Positions 1 to 7,261 of a DNA stretch of 34,443 bases are shown in pieces. How positions within the stretch are numbered: position 1 is the first letter of the stretch; every line of letters starts with the position of its first letter. Source of the DNA: Bacteroidales bacterium. Its GTDB lineage: Bacteria > Bacteroidota > Bacteroidia > Bacteroidales > VadinHA17. The position numbers were made by a program, and so were the translations under genes. The notes beneath the pieces were generated by a model. It did not search any database and was not told where the DNA came from. It saw nothing but the letters and a program-made list of their open reading frames with translations. The DNA lies in contig PLML01000236.1 of the NCBI GenBank assembly GCA_003141525.1, positions 1 to 34,443 on the forward strand, read 5' to 3'.

Positions 1-591
1 TGCTGACAGACTTTGCCAGGTATTTTCTTTGCCATCTTCATTAAATAAATAGTACTTACCATTTCGTAAGTTAATTACCCTGCGGTTAACCTTTTCAAAT
101 TTTTCATTTTCGGGCAACATGTCGGAAAGCGATAAACCAAGCCAAATCTTTCCACTTCGGGTCAGTTCTAACGTCACAATTTGTTGAACAAAATGGAAAT
201 ATTTTCCCTGGTATCCCAATCGGAAATTAAAAATTGTTTTATAATCTTTCTTTTCTTCCACCGGTAAATTAAAGCTGAATTCGAAGACTTTCTTATAGGT
301 ATCAAGCACAATAGGTCCATCATCAGGATGCATTATGGAAATATAATATGCCGGTCCGTATTTTTGAGCTTCCACCAGATCAGCATTTACATATTCCCCG
401 TATTTAGATCTGATAGTAACAAATTCTTTTTTATACAAATCAAAAACGGCTATTGAACTGTTTTCAACTTCAGCCATTCTTTCCAGTAGTACTATACTAT
501 TTTCAACTGTCTTGTAATCCGGAATTTCATTACCGAAGTCTTGTTGAGATAAGACACTGTCGATAGAGTCTTTTATGAATTCGGGTTTCAT
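1..591 (-). CDS. PAS/LuxR-type transcriptional regulator, N-terminal part (3' end outside window)
   Basis: The frame is open on the minus strand from an ATG at 591 to the window edge, 197 codons without a stop. The protein begins MKPEFIKDSIDSVLSQQ and carries an MHPDD sequence near residue 85, then alternating strands like a PAS fold. This matches the sensor half of Bacteroidota regulators that end in a LuxR-type helix-turn-helix. The DNA-binding half would lie left of position 1 and cannot be seen, so the family call is an inference from the N-terminal half alone. The gene is divergent from the membrane-protein pair at 715-2000, and the 123-bp gap between them holds a candidate promoter for that pair. 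The frame and start are well supported; the function is moderate. Confidence 0.55.
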   Translation of the reverse strand, partial: MKPEFIKDSIDSVLSQQDFGNEIPDYKTVENSIVLLERMAEVENSSIAVFDLYKKEFVTIRSKYGEYVNADLVEAQKYGPAYYISIMHPDDGPIVLDTYKKVFEFSFNLPVEEKKDYKTIFNFRLGYQGKYFHFVQQIVTLELTRSGKIWLGLSLSDMLPENEKFEKVNRRVINLRNGKYYLFNEDGKENTWQSLSA

Positions 592-612
592 AGAAATAAT
601 GATAATTCACTA

Positions 613-643
613 TTGTGGGTTACATCTCACCAAATTATTTTTG
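613..643 (+). promoter_or_regulatory. Candidate Bacteroidota-type promoter for the 715 gene
   Basis: TATTTTTG at 636-643 fits the -7 consensus TAnnTTTG. A TTG at 613-615 lies 20 bp upstream, where the -33 element is expected. The site is 71 bp before the ATG at 715 and between divergent genes. It is a pattern match only, with no expression evidence. Confidence 0.35.
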
Positions 644-714
644 TCCTTAATGAACAATGTAATTAGTTCACAATTACAAAATTAAAAATAATTGTTAAAA
701 AGGGGGAAAATAAA

Positions 715-1485
715 ATGAATCAAACGCTTGACGAGTTTTTCCATATCAAAAACTCAGAAAAACAATGGAAGAACATTTACACTTTGGGGGGTATCGCTAC
801 CATTCTTGCATTAACAGGAATATCGCTTGATGTTGTTATCGGCAATATCAATGGTGGAAACTTATCAGCTCTGCCACAAACGGCAATTGCCAGGTTTGCT
901 CAGTTTCATGATAATAAATTTCAAGGCTTATATTATCTTGATTTGCTGAATATAATAGTTCAGATGATATTAATTCCTGCCTATTTTGCACTTTATGCAG
1001 TCCATCGCAATGTTAACAAAGCTTATGGTCTATTAGCATTAATAGTATTTCTTTTCGGATCTGTAATTATGGTTGCAAACAATACTGCCTTACCTATGCT
1101 TGAATTAAGCAAAAAATTTTATTCAACAACAATTGAGTCGCAAAAAGTTTTATATGCTGCAGCTGGAGAATCAATGCTTGCCCAAGGCGCTCATGGTAGC
1201 GCAGGAATATTTCTCGGTTTTTTCATTCCTAACATAGCAAATCTGATAATGTCAATCGTAATGTTAAAAGGTAAAGCATTCAGCAAAATAAATTCATGGA
1301 TTGGAATTATTGGCAGTATATTAATGTTGATTTATGTAATATTGGTCAACTTTGGTACAGGAGTAGAAAACATGGCAACTGCTTTTGCCATGCCCGGTGG
1401 GCTTTTACTAATAGCTTGGATGATCATATTTACGATAAGGTTATTCAAACTCGGTCATGTTAATTTAAAAGAAGTAAGCTTATAA
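715..1485 (+). CDS. DUF4386-like multi-pass membrane protein
   Basis: This 256-aa protein is almost entirely hydrophobic, with about six to seven predicted membrane segments (for example around residues 25-43, 75-95, 103-121, 160-182, 192-213 and 222-243). The arrangement resembles the DUF4386 family, small integral membrane proteins of unknown function. A purine-rich AAGGGGG sequence ends about 10 bases before the ATG and supports this start. The next gene begins 17 bp after the stop with its own GGAGGG, so the two are probably cotranscribed. No catalytic motif is visible and no substrate can be suggested. The DUF4386 assignment is recalled, not searched. Confidence 0.7.
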   Translation: MNQTLDEFFHIKNSEKQWKNIYTLGGIATILALTGISLDVVIGNINGGNLSALPQTAIARFAQFHDNKFQGLYYLDLLNIIVQMILIPAYFALYAVHRNVNKAYGLLALIVFLFGSVIMVANNTALPMLELSKKFYSTTIESQKVLYAAAGESMLAQGAHGSAGIFLGFFIPNIANLIMSIVMLKGKAFSKINSWIGIIGSILMLIYVILVNFGTGVENMATAFAMPGGLLLIAWMIIFTIRLFKLGHVNLKEVSL

Positions 1486-1502
1486 ATAAGGAGGGAAATT
1501 AT

Positions 1503-2000
1503 ATGGCAGGTTTAGGACATATTGGATTCGGTTTTGCTGCAAAACCGATTGCTCCCAAAGTACATCTTTTAGTTTTATTGATTGCTACAGAACTTATTGA
1601 TATACTGTGGGGCTTTTTTTATTTTACAGGCATAGACCGTAACAGAGTTGGTATAGATTCATCCCCCTGGTCGCACAGTCTCTTCATGTCAGTGATCTGG
1701 TCTATACTGGCAGCGCTTATAGCTGCCCGCATTTATCATGACCACCGCTCAGGAATAATTATAGGACTTCTTGTGTTCAGTCACTGGGTGATAGACTTCA
1801 TCACACATCCAATGGGTGCAATATTTGGCGGTATATCCTTACCACCCGATCTACCTCTTTTCTTCAATGGTTCATCCAAAGTAGGGCTTGGTTTATATAA
1901 TCACTCTTTCACTATCGCTATAGTAACTGATCTTGGAATGCTCATTATCGGGATTGTCATTTATGTCTTCTATAGAATTAAACTTGAAAAACAGAAATAA
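1503..2000 (+). CDS. Small membrane protein resembling YdjM/DUF457 putative metal-dependent hydrolases
   Basis: This 165-aa protein has about four hydrophobic helices. Polar residues are set in membrane-edge motifs: H6 near the N-terminus, D33, WSHS at 56-59, and HWVIDFITH at about 94-102. Buried His and Asp residues of this kind are typical of the YdjM/DUF457 family, annotated as membrane-bound putative metal-dependent hydrolases. The start is fixed by AAGGAGGG shortly before the ATG, and the gene follows the DUF4386-like gene by 17 bp as the second member of a two-gene operon. The biochemical role of the family is not established. The assignment rests on motif placement and is moderate. Confidence 0.55.
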   Translation: MAGLGHIGFGFAAKPIAPKVHLLVLLIATELIDILWGFFYFTGIDRNRVGIDSSPWSHSLFMSVIWSILAALIAARIYHDHRSGIIIGLLVFSHWVIDFITHPMGAIFGGISLPPDLPLFFNGSSKVGLGLYNHSFTIAIVTDLGMLIIGIVIYVFYRIKLEKQK

Positions 2001-2443
2001 GCAGAGATACCGAGAACAAAATTACTAAGCAAAGAAAAGAACTAACCATAACACGAACAATGCTATGAAAAGCACTGTCCCGGATTAATTCAGATTTTAA
2101 TAAAAAATCTTTTATAAACTTTCTTAAAAAATCCTATAAAATCAACCCGCTATATATGGTCAGTATTATTAATCTATCGTAGTTACTTATCATTCTTATG
2201 TACATCCCATCCCAGATTTTTCCGATAAAGCTGGGATGGGATAATTTTAAAAGTCTCAAAAACATTGATTTTAACATCAAATTCGTCAACAACTTTAAAA
2301 CTTTGTTCTCTGAAAGGTTGATTATTAATGGTTTCCAATTAGAGGTTCAGCTGCTATAGGCACCAGAATACCAAAATATTTCCTGTTTATGATCCTGTTC
2401 TCAGATTTTAGTAATAAATTGTATTAAACTAAAATTGCACTTC
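2001..2443. other. Intergenic region with interspersed repeat copy 1
   Basis: No convincing ORF is present. The left part is plain AT-rich sequence. From about 2204 to 2358 it holds a hairpin plus conserved tail that recurs elsewhere in the window and is listed separately. Any promoter for the gene at 2444 would lie downstream of that repeat, but I see no clear consensus. Confidence 0.5.
2204..2358 (+). repeat. Interspersed hairpin-plus-tail repeat, copy 1 (most complete)
   Basis: A perfect 12-bp stem (ATCCCATCCCAG at 2204-2215, CTGGGATGGGAT at 2231-2242) is followed by about 110 bp ending in AATTAGAGGTTCAGCTGCTAT. The tail contains CATTGATTTTAACATCAAAT and TTCGTCAACAACTTTAAA. The same order of motifs, diverged, is found near 16998-17152. 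The tail alone is found at 18582-18680 and the hairpin alone at 14519-14551. The element has no ORF. It could be a non-autonomous mobile sequence or a structured RNA element. Confidence 0.65.
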
Positions 2444-3199
2444 ATGAAATTCAAGAAGCAAAGTATTAAGGAACTTTCAGATAATAAATCAAATTTTAAG
2501 GTAGTACTTTTAATTTCCCTATTTGTTTCCCAGTCGGTTATCTTTTTTGCCCAGGATGAGATTCCGGATTCTTTGATCAATGAGCGTATTAAATATATTC
2601 AGAATATATTGGATCAGGGTAAACCAAATGCTAACCGCTGGTGGTACGGTTGGCTGGCCGGATACAGTGCAGCAACAATCGGACAGGGTGCCATCTGTTT
2701 ATCGAGCAATGATAAGGGAACAAGGCAGGATATGGCCCTTGGGGCGGCAACTACTTTGCTGGGAGCTGCCGGACAGTTACTCAGTCCTATGGTACCAGGT
2801 TACGCACCTGATCAGCTCAGGCAAATTCCTGAAGATACACATGAGGCACGCTTACAAAAACTCAACAATGCTGAAGAATTGTTGAAGGAAAGTGCTCTCA
2901 GGGAAAAATCCGGAAGATCATGGCAGGTTCATGCAATTTCCAGTGCTGTAAATTTGACCAGCGGGCTTATCACCTGGCTTGGATTCAGACGAAATGTATG
3001 GGCAGGAGTGGGAAATTTTGCTCTTAATAGTGTTATAACCGAGGCCCAAATCTGGACTCAGCCGACAAGGGCCATAAAGGATTATCAGAATTATTGCCAA
3101 AGATTTAAATCGGGAGATAATCCGATTTCACTGAAATCCGGTTTAAGCTGGTTTGTAGGTGTTGCTCCGGGAGGTATTGAGGTAAAAATAATCTTTTGA
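2444..3199 (+). CDS. Secreted or envelope protein of unknown function
   Basis: The ATG at 2444 is preferred over an in-frame TTG three codons earlier, giving 251 aa. A basic N-terminus is followed by a hydrophobic stretch, FKVVLLISLFVSQSVIFFAQ, which looks like a cleavable signal peptide ending near AQD. The mature part has glycine- and alanine-rich hydrophobic segments (around WLAGYSAATIGQGAICL and AAGQLLSPM) separated by polar helices, and no cysteine cluster or catalytic motif that I recognise. It ends in GVAPGGIEVKIIF, reminiscent of the C-terminal strand of an outer-membrane protein. The gene stands alone, between a repeat copy and a terminator-like hairpin. No function is proposed. Confidence 0.6.
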   Translation: MKFKKQSIKELSDNKSNFKVVLLISLFVSQSVIFFAQDEIPDSLINERIKYIQNILDQGKPNANRWWYGWLAGYSAATIGQGAICLSSNDKGTRQDMALGAATTLLGAAGQLLSPMVPGYAPDQLRQIPEDTHEARLQKLNNAEELLKESALREKSGRSWQVHAISSAVNLTSGLITWLGFRRNVWAGVGNFALNSVITEAQIWTQPTRAIKDYQNYCQRFKSGDNPISLKSGLSWFVGVAPGGIEVKIIF

Positions 3200-3755
3200 T
3201 CAGGCTGGTGATAATAAAATTATCCACAAATTCGTCACCATTCTTCTTAGGTCACTCCCTAGAATATTAAAAACTAACATCTTAGTAAAAGAAGCTCGGG
3301 TGCTATTTGGGATAACTAACGAGATAAGAGGTCATTTTCGACCTCTTTCTTGTTCTTGGAACTTCCCAAAATTTCGTTGGCATTCAGGATGACTTATACC
3401 AGTAAAGCGAATAGCGTGTTTGCAACTTTTCCTTTCTATATTTCTCTCAATCTGGCTTAAAATATTCTATTGAAAAACTGATTTTTAAACATAAGTCAAT
3501 AATTATTGTTTTGATAATAAATAATCTTAACTGTATTAAAGATTAAATAAAAGAGATCTCAGCAGAAGAGTAAATGATGTTACTGGTTTAAGTGTCTGTC
3601 AGATTTTACCTTTTATAAGAGTTATGATCCATGCCTAAGAGAATCAGAGGATTAAACCGGGTTGAATCGTGACTAAGAAACGGATGCTCAAATAAAGACA
3701 TTTTACAGCATCTTGACAGAGATAAACTAATTGTCTGACTTTAAATAATGAAGAA
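3200..3755. other. Intergenic region without a recognised gene
   Basis: About 550 bp separate the unknown secreted protein from msrA. The only structure seen is the terminator-like hairpin at 3326-3347. The rest has stops in all frames over short distances and no recognisable repeat. Confidence 0.5.
3326..3347 (+). terminator. Terminator-like hairpin
   Basis: Perfect 8-bp stem AAGAGGTC/GACCTCTT with a six-base loop, followed by a T-rich stretch. It lies about 125 bp after the stop at 3199. Confidence 0.5.
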
Positions 3756-4466
3756 ATGAAAGTTGTAAAAACATATAAAACAACTGCCCTTTTAATATTA
3801 CTTCAGCTAATTACAGTTTTCGCATTTTTATTGAGTGCATGTGGTGAAACGACTATTAAAAAAAAGCAGATGGAAAATAAAAATAAATTGAGTACTATAG
3901 ATTCCGGATCAAATCAGATTACTAATTCATTATCAATTGATACTATTACTTTAGGAGGTGGATGTTTTTGGTGTGTGGAAGCAGTTTATGAAATGCTGGA
4001 CGGAGTAATAAAGGTTGAGTCTGGATATTCAGGAGGCACAGTTAAAAATCCTTCATACAGGGAGGTATGCACTGGTACAACAGGACATGCAGAGGTTGTA
4101 CAAATTTCATTTGACAGTTCAAAGACTTCTATCGATGAAATTCTGAAAGTCTTTTTTACGGTTCACGACCCGACATCCTTAAATAAACAAAACGCTGATG
4201 TCGGACCTCAATACCGGTCAGTGATTTTTTACAGAAATGATCATCAGCAAAAAATTGCCAAAGATATTATTGATGACTTAAATAATGATCATGTTTATGC
4301 AAGACCAATTGTTACTCAATTGGATCCATTCACTAATTTTTATAAAGCGGAAGATTATCATCAGGATTATTATAATCAGAACAAAGAGGCGCCTTATTGC
4401 AGAATGGTTATACAACCTAAAATAGAAAAATTTGAAAAACTATTTAAAGACAGGTTGAAAAAGTAA
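3756..4466 (+). CDS. msrA: Peptide-methionine (S)-S-oxide reductase MsrA, lipoprotein form
   Basis: MsrA reduces the S-epimer of methionine sulfoxide in proteins and free methionine. The catalytic signature GGGCFWCVEAVYEML is present with nucleophilic Cys70, followed by GYSGG at 90-94 and TGHAEVVQ at 109-116, and late in the protein YHQDYY; the length beyond residue 60 fits the family. The N-terminus is unusual for a cytosolic MsrA: a hydrophobic segment ends in LLSAC with Cys29 as the likely lipidated residue, followed by a polar linker. The enzyme is therefore probably anchored in the envelope. msrB follows after 103 bp and is also a predicted lipoprotein, so the pair should repair both sulfoxide epimers outside the cytoplasm. 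The enzyme call is very secure; lipidation is inferred from the lipobox. Confidence 0.93.
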   Translation: MKVVKTYKTTALLILLQLITVFAFLLSACGETTIKKKQMENKNKLSTIDSGSNQITNSLSIDTITLGGGCFWCVEAVYEMLDGVIKVESGYSGGTVKNPSYREVCTGTTGHAEVVQISFDSSKTSIDEILKVFFTVHDPTSLNKQNADVGPQYRSVIFYRNDHQQKIAKDIIDDLNNDHVYARPIVTQLDPFTNFYKAEDYHQDYYNQNKEAPYCRMVIQPKIEKFEKLFKDRLKK

Positions 4467-4569
4467 TGTGGACATACTGTAAAATAGATAATCAGATTAT
4501 TTCTTTCATTGATATGGCAAAAAGAATTTATATAGGATAAAAATTTAAATTAAAGCAGGAGAAATTCTT

Positions 4570-5130
4570 ATGAAAACTCTTGAATCAGTTTCCTTAAAAA
4601 TCATAGTAATATTATCCCTGATCATAGTACTTACTTTAAGTACGTGCGGACAAAGTAGAAACGTTAATCAATCGGCTTTAAACATGAATAATATTAGCAA
4701 ACCGGAAAATCCTTACTATTCTCATACCGATACGACCAAATTGAATCTTACTGATGCTGAGTGGAAAAGGATATTGCCTGAAGAGCTTTATGAAGTATCC
4801 AGACATGCAGCAACAGAAAGGCCTTTTACCGGTAAATATTGGAATGCAGATATAAAAGGTACTTATTACTGTGCAGCTTGTGGCAGAAGACTATTTCGCT
4901 CAGAAGCCAAATTTGCAAGCACATGTGGCTGGCCAAGCTTTTTTGAGCAGGAAGATAAGAAAAGTACTATACTCAGACCAGATTCATCATTGGGAATGGA
5001 AAGGACGGAAGTACTTTGCGGTAGATGTGGAGGACATTTAGGTCATATATTTGATGATGGCCCTCCACCGACAGGAAAGAGATATTGTATGAATTCAATT
5101 GCCCTGGATTTTATTCCGGATAATGAATAG
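4570..5130 (+). CDS. msrB: Peptide-methionine (R)-S-oxide reductase MsrB, lipoprotein form
   Basis: MsrB reduces the R-epimer of methionine sulfoxide. The zinc-binding pairs are Cys101/Cys104 (YCAACG) and Cys150/Cys153 (CGRCGGHLGH). The catalytic Cys173 lies in RYCMNS, and Cys119 in STCGWPSF is in the position of the recycling cysteine. All the elements of an active MsrB are present. As in the preceding msrA, an N-terminal hydrophobic helix ends in a lipobox (LSTC, Cys26), which predicts export and lipid anchoring. A GCAGGAG sequence lies nine bases before the ATG. The two genes are in the same direction and probably cotranscribed. Their electron donor in the envelope is not encoded next to them. 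Confidence 0.94.
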   Translation: MKTLESVSLKIIVILSLIIVLTLSTCGQSRNVNQSALNMNNISKPENPYYSHTDTTKLNLTDAEWKRILPEELYEVSRHAATERPFTGKYWNADIKGTYYCAACGRRLFRSEAKFASTCGWPSFFEQEDKKSTILRPDSSLGMERTEVLCGRCGGHLGHIFDDGPPPTGKRYCMNSIALDFIPDNE

Positions 5131-5247
5131 GAATATTTCAGCAATTTATAATCTTTAACACTTGCTTTGCATTTAAACTATTGATCCTTAAAATACTTCC
5201 GGACTTTCAAAATATCATCCCATACCAATTTTATTAAGCACCCCAAA

Positions 5248-5282
5248 GAGGATCACAGTGAGCGGAGCGAACTGTAATCCTC
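5248..5282 (-). repeat. Palindrome with the conserved loop TTCG(A/G)CT(C/T)CGCTCA, isolated copy
   Basis: GAGGATCACAG and CTGTAATCCTC form a stem with one mismatch around TGAGCGGAGCGAA. Read on the minus strand, the loop is TTCGCTCCGCTCA, one base shorter than the core seen four times around the GIY-YIG gene at 21.6-22.1 kb. The stem sequence differs between copies while the loop is kept. Confidence 0.65.
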
Positions 5283-5380
5283 AATCTATTTTATCCCCAA
5301 ACCCAAGGGGGGCTTGATTACATTATTGTTAGGATCACGCCCTGGCGCAACCCTGCTTTTAACATACAATAATAATGTAG

Positions 5381-5400
5381 AGACATGTCATAGCATGTCT
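5381..5400. repeat. Short hairpin AGACATG/CATGTCT
   Basis: Perfect 7-bp stem with loop TCATAG, preceded by AATGTAG and followed by CATC. It resembles small intergenic palindromes of the type GTAGAGACATG...CATGTCTC seen in many bacterial genomes, from memory. No second copy was seen in this window. Confidence 0.45.
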
Positions 5401-5482
5401 CATCTTACGCCAGCAGATGGCAGGTCTTTTTCGTTAATTAGAGAGTAGTCCATGTCTGTTGCATTGAACAACGCTACCTGTA

Positions 5483-6964
5483 TCAGTGCCGGTAATACCT
5501 ATCATGTATCCTTCCTATTCTATCCACGAATTCTTTTGAGAGCCCGTGACCCGGATTCTTTAACCCTATGACTTTGTTATTTACACCAAGATCGGTAACT
5601 GTGACATTGCTGATATCCCCCACGATCAGATTATTTTGTGTATCCCAATCCAAAAAAACATTGAAATTCTTCTGTTGGAAATTATTATTCACAAATTTGC
5701 AATTTTCATTTATGGACAATAAATAATTGGGGTCATCGGCAGTAACATACCATTCATCACCTCCAATATACCAATAGCAATCAGGTGATGCAGCATCTCC
5801 GGTAATTGTGTTATTGGTGAATACTCCATTCTTCATTGCATAAGTCTCTACAGGCCAGGCCCCATCCTCCATATCATTAAATGTATTATGATCACAAAGC
5901 ATATGAATCCAGACAGGATTATCAGGATGTGCATACCTCCAGCCGTCCCACATGCCAATACCGGCATTTGCATAATGAATATTGAAGACATTATAATTTA
6001 TTTCATAATTTCCTGCTTCTTCCCTGACATATTCAAAACCACTATGTTCTTCAGAGCAATTTATATCTATTCCATCATAATTATAAGCAGTGACATTAAA
6101 TACATTATGCATCATTTTGACCTGTACACCTATGTTCTGATTCACTAAAAGCCCCTGATAATTTCCGGAAAAAACATTACTCCCTTCCATACCAAAACTG
6201 AGATTACCACTTTTACAGCCAAAGACATATAAGCCCCTCCAGAAATTGTTAAACCGGCTGTTTGAAACATTTGCATCAATATTTCCCCTCGTAATGAGCT
6301 TGTTTCCAACTGGTTCAGATACGTCCGGAGCCATCTTGACACCGTTATAGTTGTAATATGGATAATAATCTACCACAGTTCCGTCCCACATTGTAACATC
6401 CTTCTCCAGTAATCCTGTCACTTCAATATTATTGAGACTAACAACGATGTGTTGCCTGTCTGGTACGTAATCTGCAGAATAATCGGAGAAAAGCAATAAA
6501 TTCATTTCCACATTTCCAAGCAAAGACAATGTCTCTGTCTGGGTGACCGACAGGTCGCTCACTGTAACGTTGCCTCCAATAAAAGTAATTAAGGCAGGCA
6601 ATTTGTTCTGCAAGGTATTTGATTCAGGAGTGAGTCCCGGGAGATTGGTTATGATGGTTTTTCCCATCCCTGAGCCGCAAATAGTCCCGTTAAACTCCCT
6701 GACTTCAATCATGCCGATTGAGAATGTACCCGGCATAAGTTTCACGACAGCATTTTTACCACAAGCCTGGGCCTGGGCAAAAGCATCCGTGAGAGCCTTG
6801 GTGTCATTCGACCCCGGATAAACCTTAACGACATTGCCGCACTTCAGAAGAGCTGTATTGCCAGTAAACTGATCAGCAAGCGGATCTGTGTTCAACATGC
6901 CGTCCTTGGAGCAGGAAAAGGCCAGGACAGCAAGAAAAATTAAAATAAAATTAAGTTTTTTCAT
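5483..6964 (-). CDS. Right-handed beta-helix (pectate-lyase-like) lipoprotein
   Basis: With the start at 6964 the protein has 493 aa; an in-frame ATG at 6988 would add eight residues before the signal. The sequence MKKLNFILIFLAVLAFSCSK is a lipoprotein signal with Cys18 as the lipidated residue. The mature protein begins with NVVKVYPGSNDTKALTDAFAQA, as in pectate-lyase-type beta-helix proteins. It continues as repeating short strands rich in Asn, Val and Ile (for example ISNVTVTDLGVNNKVIG), the pattern of a parallel beta-helix. Such folds occur in polysaccharide lyases, hydrolases and adhesins; no catalytic residues could be assigned. The AraC-type regulator gene lies 273-298 bp upstream on the same strand, with three tandem repeats between, suggesting local control. 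An envelope location is likely. Confidence 0.7.
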   Translation of the reverse strand: MKKLNFILIFLAVLAFSCSKDGMLNTDPLADQFTGNTALLKCGNVVKVYPGSNDTKALTDAFAQAQACGKNAVVKLMPGTFSIGMIEVREFNGTICGSGMGKTIITNLPGLTPESNTLQNKLPALITFIGGNVTVSDLSVTQTETLSLLGNVEMNLLLFSDYSADYVPDRQHIVVSLNNIEVTGLLEKDVTMWDGTVVDYYPYYNYNGVKMAPDVSEPVGNKLITRGNIDANVSNSRFNNFWRGLYVFGCKSGNLSFGMEGSNVFSGNYQGLLVNQNIGVQVKMMHNVFNVTAYNYDGIDINCSEEHSGFEYVREEAGNYEINYNVFNIHYANAGIGMWDGWRYAHPDNPVWIHMLCDHNTFNDMEDGAWPVETYAMKNGVFTNNTITGDAASPDCYWYIGGDEWYVTADDPNYLLSINENCKFVNNNFQQKNFNVFLDWDTQNNLIVGDISNVTVTDLGVNNKVIGLKNPGHGLSKEFVDRIGRIHDRYYRH

Positions 6965-7060
6965 AGCCGAAATATTTAAGTTAAACATAAACCTTAAAAG
7001 GGTTAATATTTTAATTTAAGTTCGGCTAAAAACTTTCTGAGGCACTAAATTATTTTTACA

Positions 7061-7120
7061 AAAACTTTAAACTTTTTGCCAAAACTTTAAATTTTTTGTC
7101 AAAACCTTAAATTTTTTACG
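7061..7120 (-). promoter_or_regulatory. Three tandem 20-bp repeats upstream of the beta-helix gene
   Basis: Units at 7061-7080, 7081-7100 and 7101-7120 repeat with exact 20-bp spacing. They read AAAACTTTAAACTTTTTGCC, AAAACTTTAAATTTTTTGTC and AAAACCTTAAATTTTTTACG. They lie about 100-155 bp before the beta-helix start and directly after the AraC-type regulator gene. Near two helical turns per unit, with phased A- and T-runs, they could form a curved operator bound by several regulator molecules. The repeat is seen; the role is inferred. Confidence 0.55.
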
Positions 7121-7261
7121 AATAATCACAGTTTTGCGCTGATGCTTCAACAGATTGATACAATTACTGACAGCACGAAGGGTTAGAATTAACAGAGAAC
7201 CCCATGCGAAGATTTCCGAGGGTTAGTAATAAGTTACTTTTATCAATGGCTATAGTCTTTG

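Larger units (their letters stand above)
5131..5482. other. Convergent intergenic region with palindromes
   Basis: The region between msrB (+) and the beta-helix gene (-) holds no ORF but two clear hairpins, at 5248-5282 and 5381-5400, described separately. Either could end transcription from one side, although neither is followed by a strong T-run. Confidence 0.5.
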
